Shown here piece after piece: positions 33,429 to 41,817 of a DNA stretch of 64,000 nt. Position 1 is the stretch's first letter. Every line of letters begins with the position of its first letter. The stretch lies in contig NZ_KQ948764.1 in NCBI RefSeq assembly GCF_001514205.1, forward strand, positions 62,001-126,000, given 5' to 3'. Source of the stretch: Streptomyces griseoruber (GTDB taxonomy: Bacteria; Actinomycetota; Actinomycetes; Streptomycetales; Streptomycetaceae). The position numbers were made by a program, and so were the translations under genes. The notes under the pieces were generated by a model. The model saw only the letters and a program-made list of their open reading frames with translations. It did not search any database and was not told where the DNA came from.

Positions 33429-34973
33429 CTACCGCTCGAGCCGCCCGTTGAACCGCCGCGGCAGCCCCAGTTCGTTCTCGTCCCGAAGCTCCACCGGCAG
33501 CAGCGCGACCGGAGCGTTCTGGTAGACGACCGGCCGCAGCCACCGCTCGATCGCGGTCCCGCCCACGGAGGTCGACGTGGACGTCGTGGCCGGGTAGGGC
33601 CCACCGTGATGCTGGGCGGCGGCCACGGCGACCCCGGTCGGCCACCCGTTCACCAGGACGCGCCCCGCCAGCGGCGTCAGCTCGGCGAGGATCTCCCCGC
33701 CCCGTCCCGCCCCGGCGGCCTCCTCGTCGGAGAGCTGCACGGTCGCCGTGAGGTTCCCCGGCAGCCGCGACAGCACCGCCCTGACCTCGCTGTCGTCCTC
33801 GTAGCGGGCCACCACGGTGACCGGCCCGAAGCACTCCTCCAGCAGCAGATCGTGGTCGCCGGCGGCGGTCAGCCGGCTCGCCGGCACCGTGAGGAAGCCC
33901 GCGCTGACGGTGTGCTCCGAGCCCGCGCCGGGCGTCACCGGCGACTCGACCTCGGGCAGCTCCGCCCGCTCGGCCACCCCGGCGATGAAGTTGTCCCGCA
34001 TCCGGTGGTCGAGCAGCACGCCCGCATCGGTGGCGCTCACCGCGTCGGTGAGCGACTTGACCAGCCCGTCACCGGCCGCGCCGGACGGTACGAGGACCAG
34101 TCCGGGCTTGACGCAGAACTGGCCGACACCCAGGGTCATCGAGCCCGCGAGGCCCGTGCCGATGGCCTCCGCGCGCTCGGCGGCGGCGGCCTCGGTGACG
34201 ACCACGGGGTTCAGCGAGCCCAGCTCGCCGTGGAAGGGGATCGGCACCGGCCGGGCCGCCGCCGCGTCGAACAGCGCGCGTCCGCCCCGGATGGACCCGG
34301 TGAAGCCGGCCGCGGCGACCAGCGGGTGCTTGATCAGCTCGACGCCGGCCTCGAAGCCGTGCACGAGACCGAGGACGTCCTCGGAGATGCCGTGCGCGGC
34401 GGCGGCCGTGCGCAGGACCTTGGCGACCAGCTCGGACAGCGCCGGGTGGTCGGGGTGCGCCTTGACGACGACCGGGTTGCCCGCCGCCAGCGCGCTCGCG
34501 GTGTCACCGCCCGCGACGGAGAAGGCGAAGGGGAAGTTGGAGGCCGAGTAGACGGCGACGACGCCGAGCGGCACCTTGTAGCGGCGCAGGTCCGGGATCG
34601 GCGGGGTGGCGGTGTCGTCGGGGTGGTTGATCACGACGTCGAGGAAGGCGCCCTCGTCGACGATCCCGGCGAACGCGCGCAGCTGGTAGCAGGTGCGGGC
34701 CAGCTCGCCGTTCAGGCGTACCGGGCCGAGCGCGGTCTCCGCGTCGGCGACCTCGACCAGCTGCTCCCTGGCCGCCTCCAGCTTGTCGGCGGCGGTACGC
34801 AGGAAGGCGGCGCGGACGGCACGGTCGGCGAGGGAGCCGCGCGTGGCGTGCGCGGCACGGACGACGGTGTCCACCTCCTGGGCCGTGGCCTCCACCGCAA
34901 CCTGTTCACGCTGCTTCCCGGTTCGGGGGTCGACACTCCAGACTGGTGCTGCTGCCACCGCGGGTCCCTCCAC
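33429..34973 (-). CDS. NADP-dependent aldehyde dehydrogenase, 2-oxoglutarate-semialdehyde type
   Basis: A 514-residue ALDH-superfamily protein. SASNFPFAFSVAGGDTASALAAGNPVVVKAHPDHP (about 144-178) is the cofactor region typical of alpha-ketoglutaric-semialdehyde dehydrogenases. The catalytic glutamate region is PFHGELGSLNP (about 246) and the cysteine lies in GVGQFCVKPG (about 283). Such enzymes finish non-phosphorylated pentose and sugar-acid pathways, which would suit a pectin-using organism. The GTG at 34973 diverges from an iclR-type gene, with a palindrome between them. Confidence 0.88.
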   Translation of the reverse strand: MEGPAVAAAPVWSVDPRTGKQREQVAVEATAQEVDTVVRAAHATRGSLADRAVRAAFLRTAADKLEAAREQLVEVADAETALGPVRLNGELARTCYQLRAFAGIVDEGAFLDVVINHPDDTATPPIPDLRRYKVPLGVVAVYSASNFPFAFSVAGGDTASALAAGNPVVVKAHPDHPALSELVAKVLRTAAAAHGISEDVLGLVHGFEAGVELIKHPLVAAAGFTGSIRGGRALFDAAAARPVPIPFHGELGSLNPVVVTEAAAAERAEAIGTGLAGSMTLGVGQFCVKPGLVLVPSGAAGDGLVKSLTDAVSATDAGVLLDHRMRDNFIAGVAERAELPEVESPVTPGAGSEHTVSAGFLTVPASRLTAAGDHDLLLEECFGPVTVVARYEDDSEVRAVLSRLPGNLTATVQLSDEEAAGAGRGGEILAELTPLAGRVLVNGWPTGVAVAAAQHHGGPYPATTSTSTSVGGTAIERWLRPVVYQNAPVALLPVELRDENELGLPRRFNGRLER

Positions 34974-35016
34974 GCTTGCTACTGGCCACGTTTGGTACTG
35001 GCTGATTCACCAGGGA

Positions 35017-35034
35017 TGTTCGATATACTGAACA
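35017..35034. promoter_or_regulatory. IclR-type operator between divergent aldehyde dehydrogenase and iclR genes
   Basis: TGTTCGATATACTGAACA is an inverted repeat (TGTTC / GAACA, 8-base centre). A TATACT -10-like element for the plus strand lies inside it, 69 bases before the regulator start. Gene pairs of this kind usually have one shared operator, so autoregulation and control of the dehydrogenase are likely. Confidence 0.6.
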
Positions 35035-35097
35035 GCGTTTCTCATGGTGAATATGCTGTCGGAGACTATTTCCCGTCGAACGAAGGGGTCAAGGGCG

Positions 35098-35871
35098 ATG
35101 TCGGCTGGCGAGACGGGGGGCGGGGCCCAGGTCAAGTCCGCGGTGCGGACGGTTGAGCTGCTGGAATACTTCGCCGGCCGCCCCGGGATGCACTCCCTCG
35201 CGGCGGTCCAGGAGGCCGTCGGTTACCCCAAGTCCAGCCTCTACATGCTGCTGCGCACGCTCGTGGAACTCGGCTGGGTGGAGACGGACGCGACGGGCAC
35301 CCGGTACGGCATCGGGGTGCGGGCGCTGCTCGTCGGCACCTCCTACATCGACGGCGACGAGGTCGTGGCCGCCGCCCGGCCGACCCTGGACCGGCTCTCG
35401 GACGACACCACCGAGACGATCCACCTGGCCCGGCTCGACGGCACGAACGTGGTCTACCTCGCCACCCGCCAGTCCCAGCACTATCTGCGCCCCTTCACCC
35501 GGGTCGGCCGCCGGCTGCCCGCCCACTCCACCTCCCTCGGCAAGGCGCTGCTGAGCACGTACACCGACGAGCAGGTCCGCAAGCTGCTCCCCGAGACACT
35601 CCCGGCGCTCACCGAGCACACCATCACGGACCGCGAGAAGCTCATCGAGGAGCTGCACCAGGTGCGCGAGCAGGGCTTCGCCGTGGACCGCGAGGAGAAC
35701 ACGCTCGGCCTGCGCTGCTTCGGGGTGGCGATCCCGTACCGCACCCCGTCCCGGGACGCGATCAGCTGCTCGGTGCCGGTGGCCCGCCTCACCCCGGCGC
35801 ACGAGCAACTGGTGAAGGACGCCCTGTTCGACGCGCGGGACCGGCTGACGCTCGCCACCCGCCGGCTCTGA
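35098..35871 (+). CDS. IclR-family transcriptional regulator
   Basis: A 257-residue regulator. The N-terminal winged helix (about 12-75) reads VKSAVRTVELLEYFAGRPGMHSLAAVQEAVGYPKSSLYMLLRTLVELGW. The C-terminal effector domain has HLARLDGTNVVYLATRQS, RRLPAHSTSLGKALLS and LRCFGVAIP. The ATG at 35098 follows AAGGGGTCAAGGGCG. Upstream in-frame ATGs at 35044 and 35053 would add 15-18 residues over the promoter region. The ligand may be a sugar-acid intermediate, given the divergent dehydrogenase. Confidence 0.9.
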   Translation: MSAGETGGGAQVKSAVRTVELLEYFAGRPGMHSLAAVQEAVGYPKSSLYMLLRTLVELGWVETDATGTRYGIGVRALLVGTSYIDGDEVVAAARPTLDRLSDDTTETIHLARLDGTNVVYLATRQSQHYLRPFTRVGRRLPAHSTSLGKALLSTYTDEQVRKLLPETLPALTEHTITDREKLIEELHQVREQGFAVDREENTLGLRCFGVAIPYRTPSRDAISCSVPVARLTPAHEQLVKDALFDARDRLTLATRRL

Positions 35872-35895
35872 GCCCGACCGGCGTAGGCTCGGGTG

Positions 35896-36366
35896 ATGGA
35901 AATCGTGCTGCGCCCGGTCCACGACAGTGATCTGCCGGTGTTCTACCGGCAGTTGAACGACCCCGAAGCTCTGCGGATGGCCGCCTTCACCCCGGAGCAT
36001 CCCGCCGACCGGTCCCTCTTCGAGGCGCACTGGAAACGGGTCAGGTCCTCCTCCGCGCTGGTCCGTACCGTACTGACCGACGGGGACGTCGTCGGTCATG
36101 CGGCGGTGTACGGGGAGCCGGGCGAGCGCGAGGTGACGTACTGGGTGGACCGCGCCCACTGGGGCAAGGGCATCGCGACGGCGGCGCTGCGGGCGCTGCT
36201 GGCCGAGGCCCCCGAGCGCCCGCTGTACGCCCGGGCGGCGGCCGACAACGCCCCTTCCCTCAGGGTGCTCGAGAAGTGCGGCTTCCGGGTCACGGAACAC
36301 GCCTCGGGCTTCGCCCCCGCACGCGGCGAGGAGATCCCGGAGGTCGTCCTGAAGCTGGACGCATGA
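35896..36366 (+). CDS. GNAT-family N-acetyltransferase
   Basis: A 156-residue RimJ/RimL-like acetyltransferase. LRPVHDSDLPVFYRQLNDPEA is the usual start, VTYWVDRAHWGKGIATAALRALL (about 83-105) the acetyl-CoA region, and NAPSLRVLEKCGFRVTE the C-terminal motif. The frame begins GTG ATG; I chose the ATG. No ribosome site is strong, and the gene starts 24 bases after the iclR stop, so it may be read through. Substrate unknown. Confidence 0.85.
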   Translation: MEIVLRPVHDSDLPVFYRQLNDPEALRMAAFTPEHPADRSLFEAHWKRVRSSSALVRTVLTDGDVVGHAAVYGEPGEREVTYWVDRAHWGKGIATAALRALLAEAPERPLYARAAADNAPSLRVLEKCGFRVTEHASGFAPARGEEIPEVVLKLDA

Positions 36367-36398
36367 ACGTACGGTGAGAAAACAGGCCGAAGGGAACG

Positions 36399-37883
36399 AT
36401 GCGCTTCGGCCCGTTCGTCTTCCTGATCGCAATGAACAAGACGATCAGGCGTGCCTCGGTCTTCTCGCTGCTGCTGGTGTTCGCCCTGCTGATCCGGGCG
36501 ACCTGGGTGCAGTACTACGAGGCCCAGGCTCTCGCGGACGACACACACAACCGGCGCAACGCGATCGAGACGTACTCGCAGCCGCTGGGGAACATCATCG
36601 TGGCCGGAAAGGCGGTCACCGGCTCGGCCCGCACGACGGGCGGCGACCTCAGGTACAAGCGCACGTACACGAACGGCGAGCTGTACGCGGCGGTGACGGG
36701 GTACGCCTCACAGGCCTACGCCCCCACCCAGCTCGAGGGCATCTACGCCGACCTGCTCAACGGGACGGACACCCGGCTGAAGACCGTGATGGACACGGTC
36801 ACCGACCAGCGGGCCGACCCGGGCGATGTGCTCACGACCATCGATCCGGCCGTGCAGAAGGCGGCGTACGACGCCCTCGGCGACAAGAAGGGCGCGGCGG
36901 TCGCGATCGACCCGAGGACCGGCAGGATCCTGGCCGTCGTGTCGACCCCGTCGTACGACCCGTCCTCGCTCACCGACGCCAACACCGCGGGCACGGCCTG
37001 GAAGAAGCTGACCTCCGACTCCGACAAGCCGCTGGTCAACCGTGCGCTGCGGCAGCCGCTGGCACCGGGTTCGACGTTCAAGCTGGTGGTGGCGGCGGCC
37101 GCGCTGGAGGACGGCCTGTACTCGTCGGTGGACGAGAGGACGGACAGCCCGGACCCCTACACGCTCCCCGGCACCCGGACGGTCCTGAAGAACGAGAACA
37201 CCTCCGCCCCCTGTGAGAACGCCTCGATCCGGGTGGCGCTCCAGTACTCCTGCAACAACGTCTTCGCGCACCTGGCCGTGCAGCTCGGGCAGGACAAGCT
37301 CAGGGCGATGGCCGAGAAGTTCGGCTTCAACGACGACACGCTGGACGTGCCGGTGCGCGCGTACGCGAGCGTGTACCCCTCCGGCATGGACGAGTCGTCC
37401 ACCGCCCTGACCGGTATCGGCCAGTTCGACGTGACCGCGACCCCGTTGCAGATGGCCATGGTGTCGGCCGCGATCGCCAACGGCGGTGAGCTGGTCTCGC
37501 CGCACATGGTCGCGCAGATCACCGACAGCGGCGGTGACGTGCTGAAGGACTACGACGACGAGGCGTCCACCACGCGGATCGTCAGCTCCTCCACCGCCGA
37601 GCAGTTGCAGTCGGCGATGCAGACGGTCGTCGAGAAGGGCACCGGTACGAACGCGCTCATCGACGGCGTCACCGTGGGCGGCAAGACGGGCACGGCCCAG
37701 AACGGGGAGAACAACAGCAAGGCCCCGTACGCCTGGTTCACGTCCTACGGCAAGGCCGACGGCAAGGAGGTGGCCGTGGCGGTGGTGGTGGAACAGTCGG
37801 ACGCGGCCCGCTCGGAGGTCAGCGGCAACGGCCTGGCCGCCCCCGTCGCCAGGGCGATGATGGAGGCGGCACTCAAGAACTGA
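36399..37883 (+). CDS. Class B penicillin-binding protein (transpeptidase)
   Basis: A 494-residue PBPA/FtsI-like protein. One N-terminal membrane helix (about 20-35) is followed by the pedestal domain (RRNAIETYSQPLGNIIVAGKAVTGSA). In the transpeptidase domain, SxxK is STFK in APGSTFKLV (about residue 225), SxN is SCN in LQYSCNNVF (about 285), and KTG is in VGGKTGTAQ (about 430). It acts in cell-wall cross-linking outside the membrane. The first ATG (36399) has AAGGGA at short spacing; the family-typical start MNKTIRRAS is at 36432 and could be the true one. It is convergent with the permease gene. Confidence 0.9.
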   Translation: MRFGPFVFLIAMNKTIRRASVFSLLLVFALLIRATWVQYYEAQALADDTHNRRNAIETYSQPLGNIIVAGKAVTGSARTTGGDLRYKRTYTNGELYAAVTGYASQAYAPTQLEGIYADLLNGTDTRLKTVMDTVTDQRADPGDVLTTIDPAVQKAAYDALGDKKGAAVAIDPRTGRILAVVSTPSYDPSSLTDANTAGTAWKKLTSDSDKPLVNRALRQPLAPGSTFKLVVAAAALEDGLYSSVDERTDSPDPYTLPGTRTVLKNENTSAPCENASIRVALQYSCNNVFAHLAVQLGQDKLRAMAEKFGFNDDTLDVPVRAYASVYPSGMDESSTALTGIGQFDVTATPLQMAMVSAAIANGGELVSPHMVAQITDSGGDVLKDYDDEASTTRIVSSSTAEQLQSAMQTVVEKGTGTNALIDGVTVGGKTGTAQNGENNSKAPYAWFTSYGKADGKEVAVAVVVEQSDAARSEVSGNGLAAPVARAMMEAALKN

Positions 37884-37893
37884 CCCCGTGAAG

Positions 37894-39294
37894 CTACTTG
37901 ACGCCCAGGATCTGCTCGATCGGGTCGATCGCGAAGTACACCACGAACAGCGCCGACGCCGTCCACAGCAGCCAGTGGACCTCCTTGGCCTTGCCGAGGA
38001 CCGTCTTGATCAGGACGTAGGCCACGAAGCCCGCGCCGATGCCGTTGGTGATCGAGTACGTGAAAGGCATCACGGCGATGGTGAGGAACGCCGGGACGGC
38101 GATCTCGTACTTGTCCCAGTCGATGCTCTTGACCTGCGTCATCATCAGGAAGCCGACCGCGATCAGGGCGGGGGCCGCGGCCTGCAGCGGGACGATGGTC
38201 AGGACCGGGGTGAGGAACAGGGCGAGGCCGAAGAGGCCGCCGGTGACGAGGTTGGAGAAGCCGGTGCGCGAGCCCTCGCCGACGCCGGCCGCGGACTCGA
38301 TGTAGGCGGTCGCGGAGGAGGCGGAGGACGCGCCGCCGGCCACCGCGGCCGCGCCGTCGATGAGCAGCACACGGCCCAGGTTCGGCACCTTGCCGTCCTC
38401 GTCGAGGAGTCCGGCCTCCGCACTGATGCCGACGACCGTGCCCATGGTGTCGAAGAAGTCGGACAGCAGCAGGGTGAAGACCAGCAGGACGACGGTGACC
38501 GCACTGACCTCACCGAACGCGCCGAACAGGCTGAAGTGGCCGATCAGCCCGAAGTCGGGGGCGTCGACGATCTTGTCGGGCCAGGACGGGGTGGTCAGGC
38601 CCCAGGACTTGATGTCGGCGATCGAGTCGATCACGATCGCGAGCAGCGTCATGGTCACGATGCTGATCAGGATCGCGCCCCTGACCTTGCGGGCGAGCAG
38701 CGCGACGGTCAGCAGCACACCGAGGCAGAAGACGAGCACCGGCCAGCCGGTGAGGGTGCCGGTGCCGCCCAACTGGACCGGGACGGTGGTGTTCGCGACG
38801 TCGGGGATCCGGCTGACGAAGCCGGCGTCGACGAAGCCGATGAAGGCGATGAACAGGCCGATGCCGACGCTGATGGCCTGCTTCAGCGGTTGCGGGATGG
38901 CGTGCATGACGGCCTCGCGCAGGCCGGTCACCACGAGCACACAGATCAGCAGGCCCTCGAGGACGATCAGGCCCATCGCGTCGTCCCAGCTCATCAGCGG
39001 GGCGATCTGGAAGGCGACCACGGCGTTGAGGCCGAGGCCGGCGGCGAGCGCGAGGGGCAGATTGCCGCCGACACCCATGATGATCGTCATCACGGCGGCC
39101 ACCAGGGCGGTGGCGGTGGTGAGTTGGACAGTGTCGAGGCTGTGGCCGAACTTGTCCTTCGCGCTTCCGAGGATGATCGGGTTCAGCACGAGGATGTAGG
39201 CCATGGTGAAGAACGTGGCGAAGCCGCCGCGTATCTCCCGGCCTAAGGTGGAACCCCGTTCGGAGATCTTGAAGAACTGGTCGACTCTGTCCAC
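37894..39294 (-). CDS. NCS2/AzgA-type purine permease
   Basis: A 466-residue membrane protein with about 12-14 helices. Motifs fit the AzgA adenine/guanine/hypoxanthine permeases: GFATFFTMAYILVLNPIIL (about 24-42), GVGGNLPLALAAGLGLNAVVAF, LSDFFDTMGTVVGI (about 285) and ASSATAYIESAAGVGEGSRTGF (about 325). It imports purines with protons. The GTG start at 39294 lies about 260 bases from the divergent sigma gene. I see no purine riboswitch in the leader. Confidence 0.9.
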   Translation of the reverse strand: MDRVDQFFKISERGSTLGREIRGGFATFFTMAYILVLNPIILGSAKDKFGHSLDTVQLTTATALVAAVMTIIMGVGGNLPLALAAGLGLNAVVAFQIAPLMSWDDAMGLIVLEGLLICVLVVTGLREAVMHAIPQPLKQAISVGIGLFIAFIGFVDAGFVSRIPDVANTTVPVQLGGTGTLTGWPVLVFCLGVLLTVALLARKVRGAILISIVTMTLLAIVIDSIADIKSWGLTTPSWPDKIVDAPDFGLIGHFSLFGAFGEVSAVTVVLLVFTLLLSDFFDTMGTVVGISAEAGLLDEDGKVPNLGRVLLIDGAAAVAGGASSASSATAYIESAAGVGEGSRTGFSNLVTGGLFGLALFLTPVLTIVPLQAAAPALIAVGFLMMTQVKSIDWDKYEIAVPAFLTIAVMPFTYSITNGIGAGFVAYVLIKTVLGKAKEVHWLLWTASALFVVYFAIDPIEQILGVK

Positions 39295-39551
39295 GTGTAA
39301 CTCCCTGCTGCCTGTTCGAACGTGTGCGGATGCCGGCTGGATTGTTGCGTCGTTGAACCGTGCTCAGGTTTTCTGCGTGTTACGGAATCGGGCTCCCGCG
39401 CAGCTCCGGGCGGCCACATGATGTTCGAACCCCAGTACCAAACCAAGTGGATGATCACTGCTACGCTTCCGGATCTCGTCCCAGACCCTCCCCGGGACAT
39501 CCCCATGTCATTCGCATGACACGCACAGCAGCCATCGAGAAGAGGTCACCC

Positions 39552-40115
39552 GTGGGCACAGTCGTCGACGACGCCGCCTCCGTGGAATTCCATGCCTTCT
39601 TCGACCGCCACTACGCCGAACTGGCCCGGCTCGCCCACCTTCTGACAGGTGAGGCGGACGCCGCCGACGACCTGGCGGCGGACGCGCTCCTCGCGCTGTG
39701 GAACCGCTGGGACCGGGTGCGCGCGGCCGAGCACCCGGTGGCGTACGCCCGCGGCGTCGTCGCCAACCTGGCCCGCACCCGGATCCGCAGCGCGGTCCGC
39801 GAGCGCCGCAGGATCGCCCTGTTCTGGTCGCAGCGCGAGGAGAAGACCGAGAACCCCGATGTCGCCGGCGTGGTGGACGTGCAGTCCGCGCTGCGTAGAC
39901 TCCCTTTCCGCAAACGGGCCTGCGTGGTGCTCCGGCACGCCTTCGACCTCTCGGAGAAGGACACCGCGCTCGCTCTGGGGGTCTCGGTGGGTACGGTGAA
40001 GAGCCAGACCTCCAAGGGAATGGCCGAGTTGCAGAAGCTGCTCGGCGCACAGGGAGCTCCGCTCAAGGTGCACGCGATGGCGCGCACCCGCGAGACCTCG
40101 GGAAGGAACCGATGA
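39552..40115 (+). CDS. SigE-family ECF RNA polymerase sigma factor
   Basis: A 187-residue ECF sigma. Region 2 runs about 10-85 (FFDRHYAELARLAHLLTGEADAADDLAADALLALWNRW) and region 4 about 110-165 (LPFRKRACVVLRHAFDLSEKDTALALGVSVGTVKSQTSKGM). The GTG at 39552 follows GAAGAGG and is preferred; an ATG at 39516 has no ribosome site. The stop overlaps the ATG of a one-helix membrane protein, a usual sigma/partner arrangement. The pectate lyase genes downstream share a promoter-like motif that this sigma may read. Confidence 0.88.
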   Translation: MGTVVDDAASVEFHAFFDRHYAELARLAHLLTGEADAADDLAADALLALWNRWDRVRAAEHPVAYARGVVANLARTRIRSAVRERRRIALFWSQREEKTENPDVAGVVDVQSALRRLPFRKRACVVLRHAFDLSEKDTALALGVSVGTVKSQTSKGMAELQKLLGAQGAPLKVHAMARTRETSGRNR

Positions 40116-40996
40116 CGATGCAGCGGGACGTGCACGACGAACTGCGCGCCCGGCTGCACCAGGCGGCCGAGGGCTACGAGCCGGACCGGGCGCGCATCCT
40201 CGCCCGGGTCGAGCGCGGCATGGCGGGCGAGACCCAGGTCCAGGACCGGCGCGCGCACCGCGCGACCCGCCCGCTGGTCTGGGGCTGGACGCGGGTCGTG
40301 GGAGCCACGGCCGCGGTCGCGGGCATGCTCGCGGTCGGCGGTTACGCGGTGGCGTCCGCGGTGAAGGACGACACCCGGGTGGAGCAGACGGTCTCCGTCT
40401 CGCCGACGCCGGTGCAGTCCCCCGACGCCACGAGCCGGCCGCCGGCCTCCCCGAAGGCCACCCCGACCTCCGGGTCCGGCGGCGGGGCGAAGGATCCGGA
40501 GAAGCCGAGCGGTTCCCCGACGCCCTCCGCCACCTCGTCCCCGACGACATCGGCCGTCGTGCTCCTGCCGGGCACCGACGACGATGACGACGGGCCGCTC
40601 TGGTCGGACGGCTCCGTGGATCCGCACAGCAACGACTTCTGGGCGCAGAGCAACATCACCGTCCGGGCGAAGCAGGTGGCCACCGCGCTCACCGTGCAGC
40701 TGAGGATCGCCCAGACCGGCGGGGTGTCCAACACCGGGGCCTGGCGGTCGCTGCCGGAGCAGGACTTCGACCTCACGGTCACCGAGCAGGACGGCTTCCT
40801 GGTCTACACCTGGGTGCTCAAGGAGGGCCGTACGGTCCCCGTGGGCGAGTGGGTGTTCGCCGGGCAGTACGACCACGACCGCGGCGGCCGGGACGCCGGC
40901 GGCGACAGCTATGTCATCACGGGCCGGTCGGACGGCAAGGCCCTCACCCTGGGCAGCGGCTTCGCCGCCCAGGACACCTCCGGCGGCGACTCCTAG
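40112..40996 (+). CDS. Single-pass membrane protein coupled to the ECF sigma factor
   Basis: A 294-residue protein with an N-terminal cytoplasmic part (about 1-58), one membrane helix (VVGATAAVAGMLAVGGYAVAS, about 62-82), a long Pro/Ser/Thr linker (about 90-150, ending in a run of Asp) and an extracellular domain (about 155-294). There is no HxxxCxxC zinc site. Translation is coupled to the sigma gene by an ATGA overlap, so an anti-sigma or sensor role is likely by position. The outer domain resembles nothing I can name. Confidence 0.7.
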   Translation: MTMQRDVHDELRARLHQAAEGYEPDRARILARVERGMAGETQVQDRRAHRATRPLVWGWTRVVGATAAVAGMLAVGGYAVASAVKDDTRVEQTVSVSPTPVQSPDATSRPPASPKATPTSGSGGGAKDPEKPSGSPTPSATSSPTTSAVVLLPGTDDDDDGPLWSDGSVDPHSNDFWAQSNITVRAKQVATALTVQLRIAQTGGVSNTGAWRSLPEQDFDLTVTEQDGFLVYTWVLKEGRTVPVGEWVFAGQYDHDRGGRDAGGDSYVITGRSDGKALTLGSGFAAQDTSGGDS

Positions 40997-41013
40997 AAAA
41001 TTTCCGGAACGGC

Positions 41014-41040
41014 GGCAACCCTTTCCTCACCGGTGGCGAC
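41014..41040 (+). promoter_or_regulatory. Putative ECF-type promoter of the PL3-PL4 operon
   Basis: GGCAACC (41014-41020) and CGAC (41037-41040) are separated by 16 bases, 40 bases before the PL3 ATG. A matching pair with a 17-base spacer lies before the PL9 gene at 44822-44849 on the other strand. Both are directly followed by CTTT after GGCAACC. The link to the neighbouring sigma gene is inference. Confidence 0.4.
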
Positions 41041-41080
41041 CACACGGCGCAAGAGTCACCACCACCCGAGGATCCGGCAC

Positions 41081-41785
41081 ATGACTGCTTCCGCAGAACC
41101 GCGCATCCGGCACCGCCGCAGCGTCACCGGGCGGCGGGCGCTGATCGCGGGCTCCACCGCCCTGGGCATCACCGGCGCGGCGCTCGTCACCACGACGCCG
41201 CTGTCCTCGGCGGGCGCCACGACCGCCTGGCCCACGGCGACCGGCAGCAAGGCCGTCCCCTCGACGATCAAGGTCTCGGGGACCCACGACGGCAGGCTGC
41301 GGAAGTTCTACGGCAAGGGCGCGCTCGGCACCTCCGACCAGGACGAGTCGCAGGGTGCGCTCTTCGAACTGGCCGACGGCGCGGTCCTGAAGAACGTGAT
41401 CATCGGGTCCCCGGCGGCGGACGGCGTCCACTGCAAGGGCTCCTGCACGCTGCGGAACGTGTGGTGGCCGGACGTCGGTGAGGACGCGGCCAGCTTCAAG
41501 GGCACGTCGTCCTCGGCCGTGTACAAGGTCATCGGCGGTGGCGCGCACGTCGTGCTGAGCGACATCGACGTGGTGGCCCCGCTGAAGGCGATCGTCGGCG
41601 TCAACGCCAACCACGGCGACACCGCCACCCTGTCGAAGATCCGCATCCAGAACGACCCGAAGAAGAAGGTCAGGATCTGCGTGCGGTTCCAGGGCAACAA
41701 CACCGACAGGGAGCCCACCGAGATCGGGTCCGGTGCGGACGGAACCACCTGCAGGTTCTCGTCATCTGCCCTCACGTACAAGTGA
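41081..41785 (+). CDS. Secreted pectate lyase, PL3 family
   Basis: A 234-residue exported protein. A twin-Arg signal-like start (HRRSVTGRRALIAGSTALGITGAALVTTTPLSSAGA) leads into a beta-helix domain. DESQGALFELADGAVLKNVIIGSPAADGVHCKGSCTLRNVWWPDVGEDAASFKG (about 86-139) is the PL3 core, with calcium-binding and catalytic residues expected around DGVHC and DVGEDA. It cleaves polygalacturonate by beta-elimination outside the cell. The ATG at 41081 follows GAGGATCC. It is 32 bases upstream of the PL4 gene. Confidence 0.92.
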   Translation: MTASAEPRIRHRRSVTGRRALIAGSTALGITGAALVTTTPLSSAGATTAWPTATGSKAVPSTIKVSGTHDGRLRKFYGKGALGTSDQDESQGALFELADGAVLKNVIIGSPAADGVHCKGSCTLRNVWWPDVGEDAASFKGTSSSAVYKVIGGGAHVVLSDIDVVAPLKAIVGVNANHGDTATLSKIRIQNDPKKKVRICVRFQGNNTDREPTEIGSGADGTTCRFSSSALTYK

Positions 41786-41817
41786 CACATTCCGCACAGA
41801 GCGACGGAGAACGGCCC

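Noticed and set aside
39295..39551. A purine riboswitch in front of the NCS2 permease
   Set aside because: I could not find the conserved purine-aptamer loops in the divergent gap on the permease strand.
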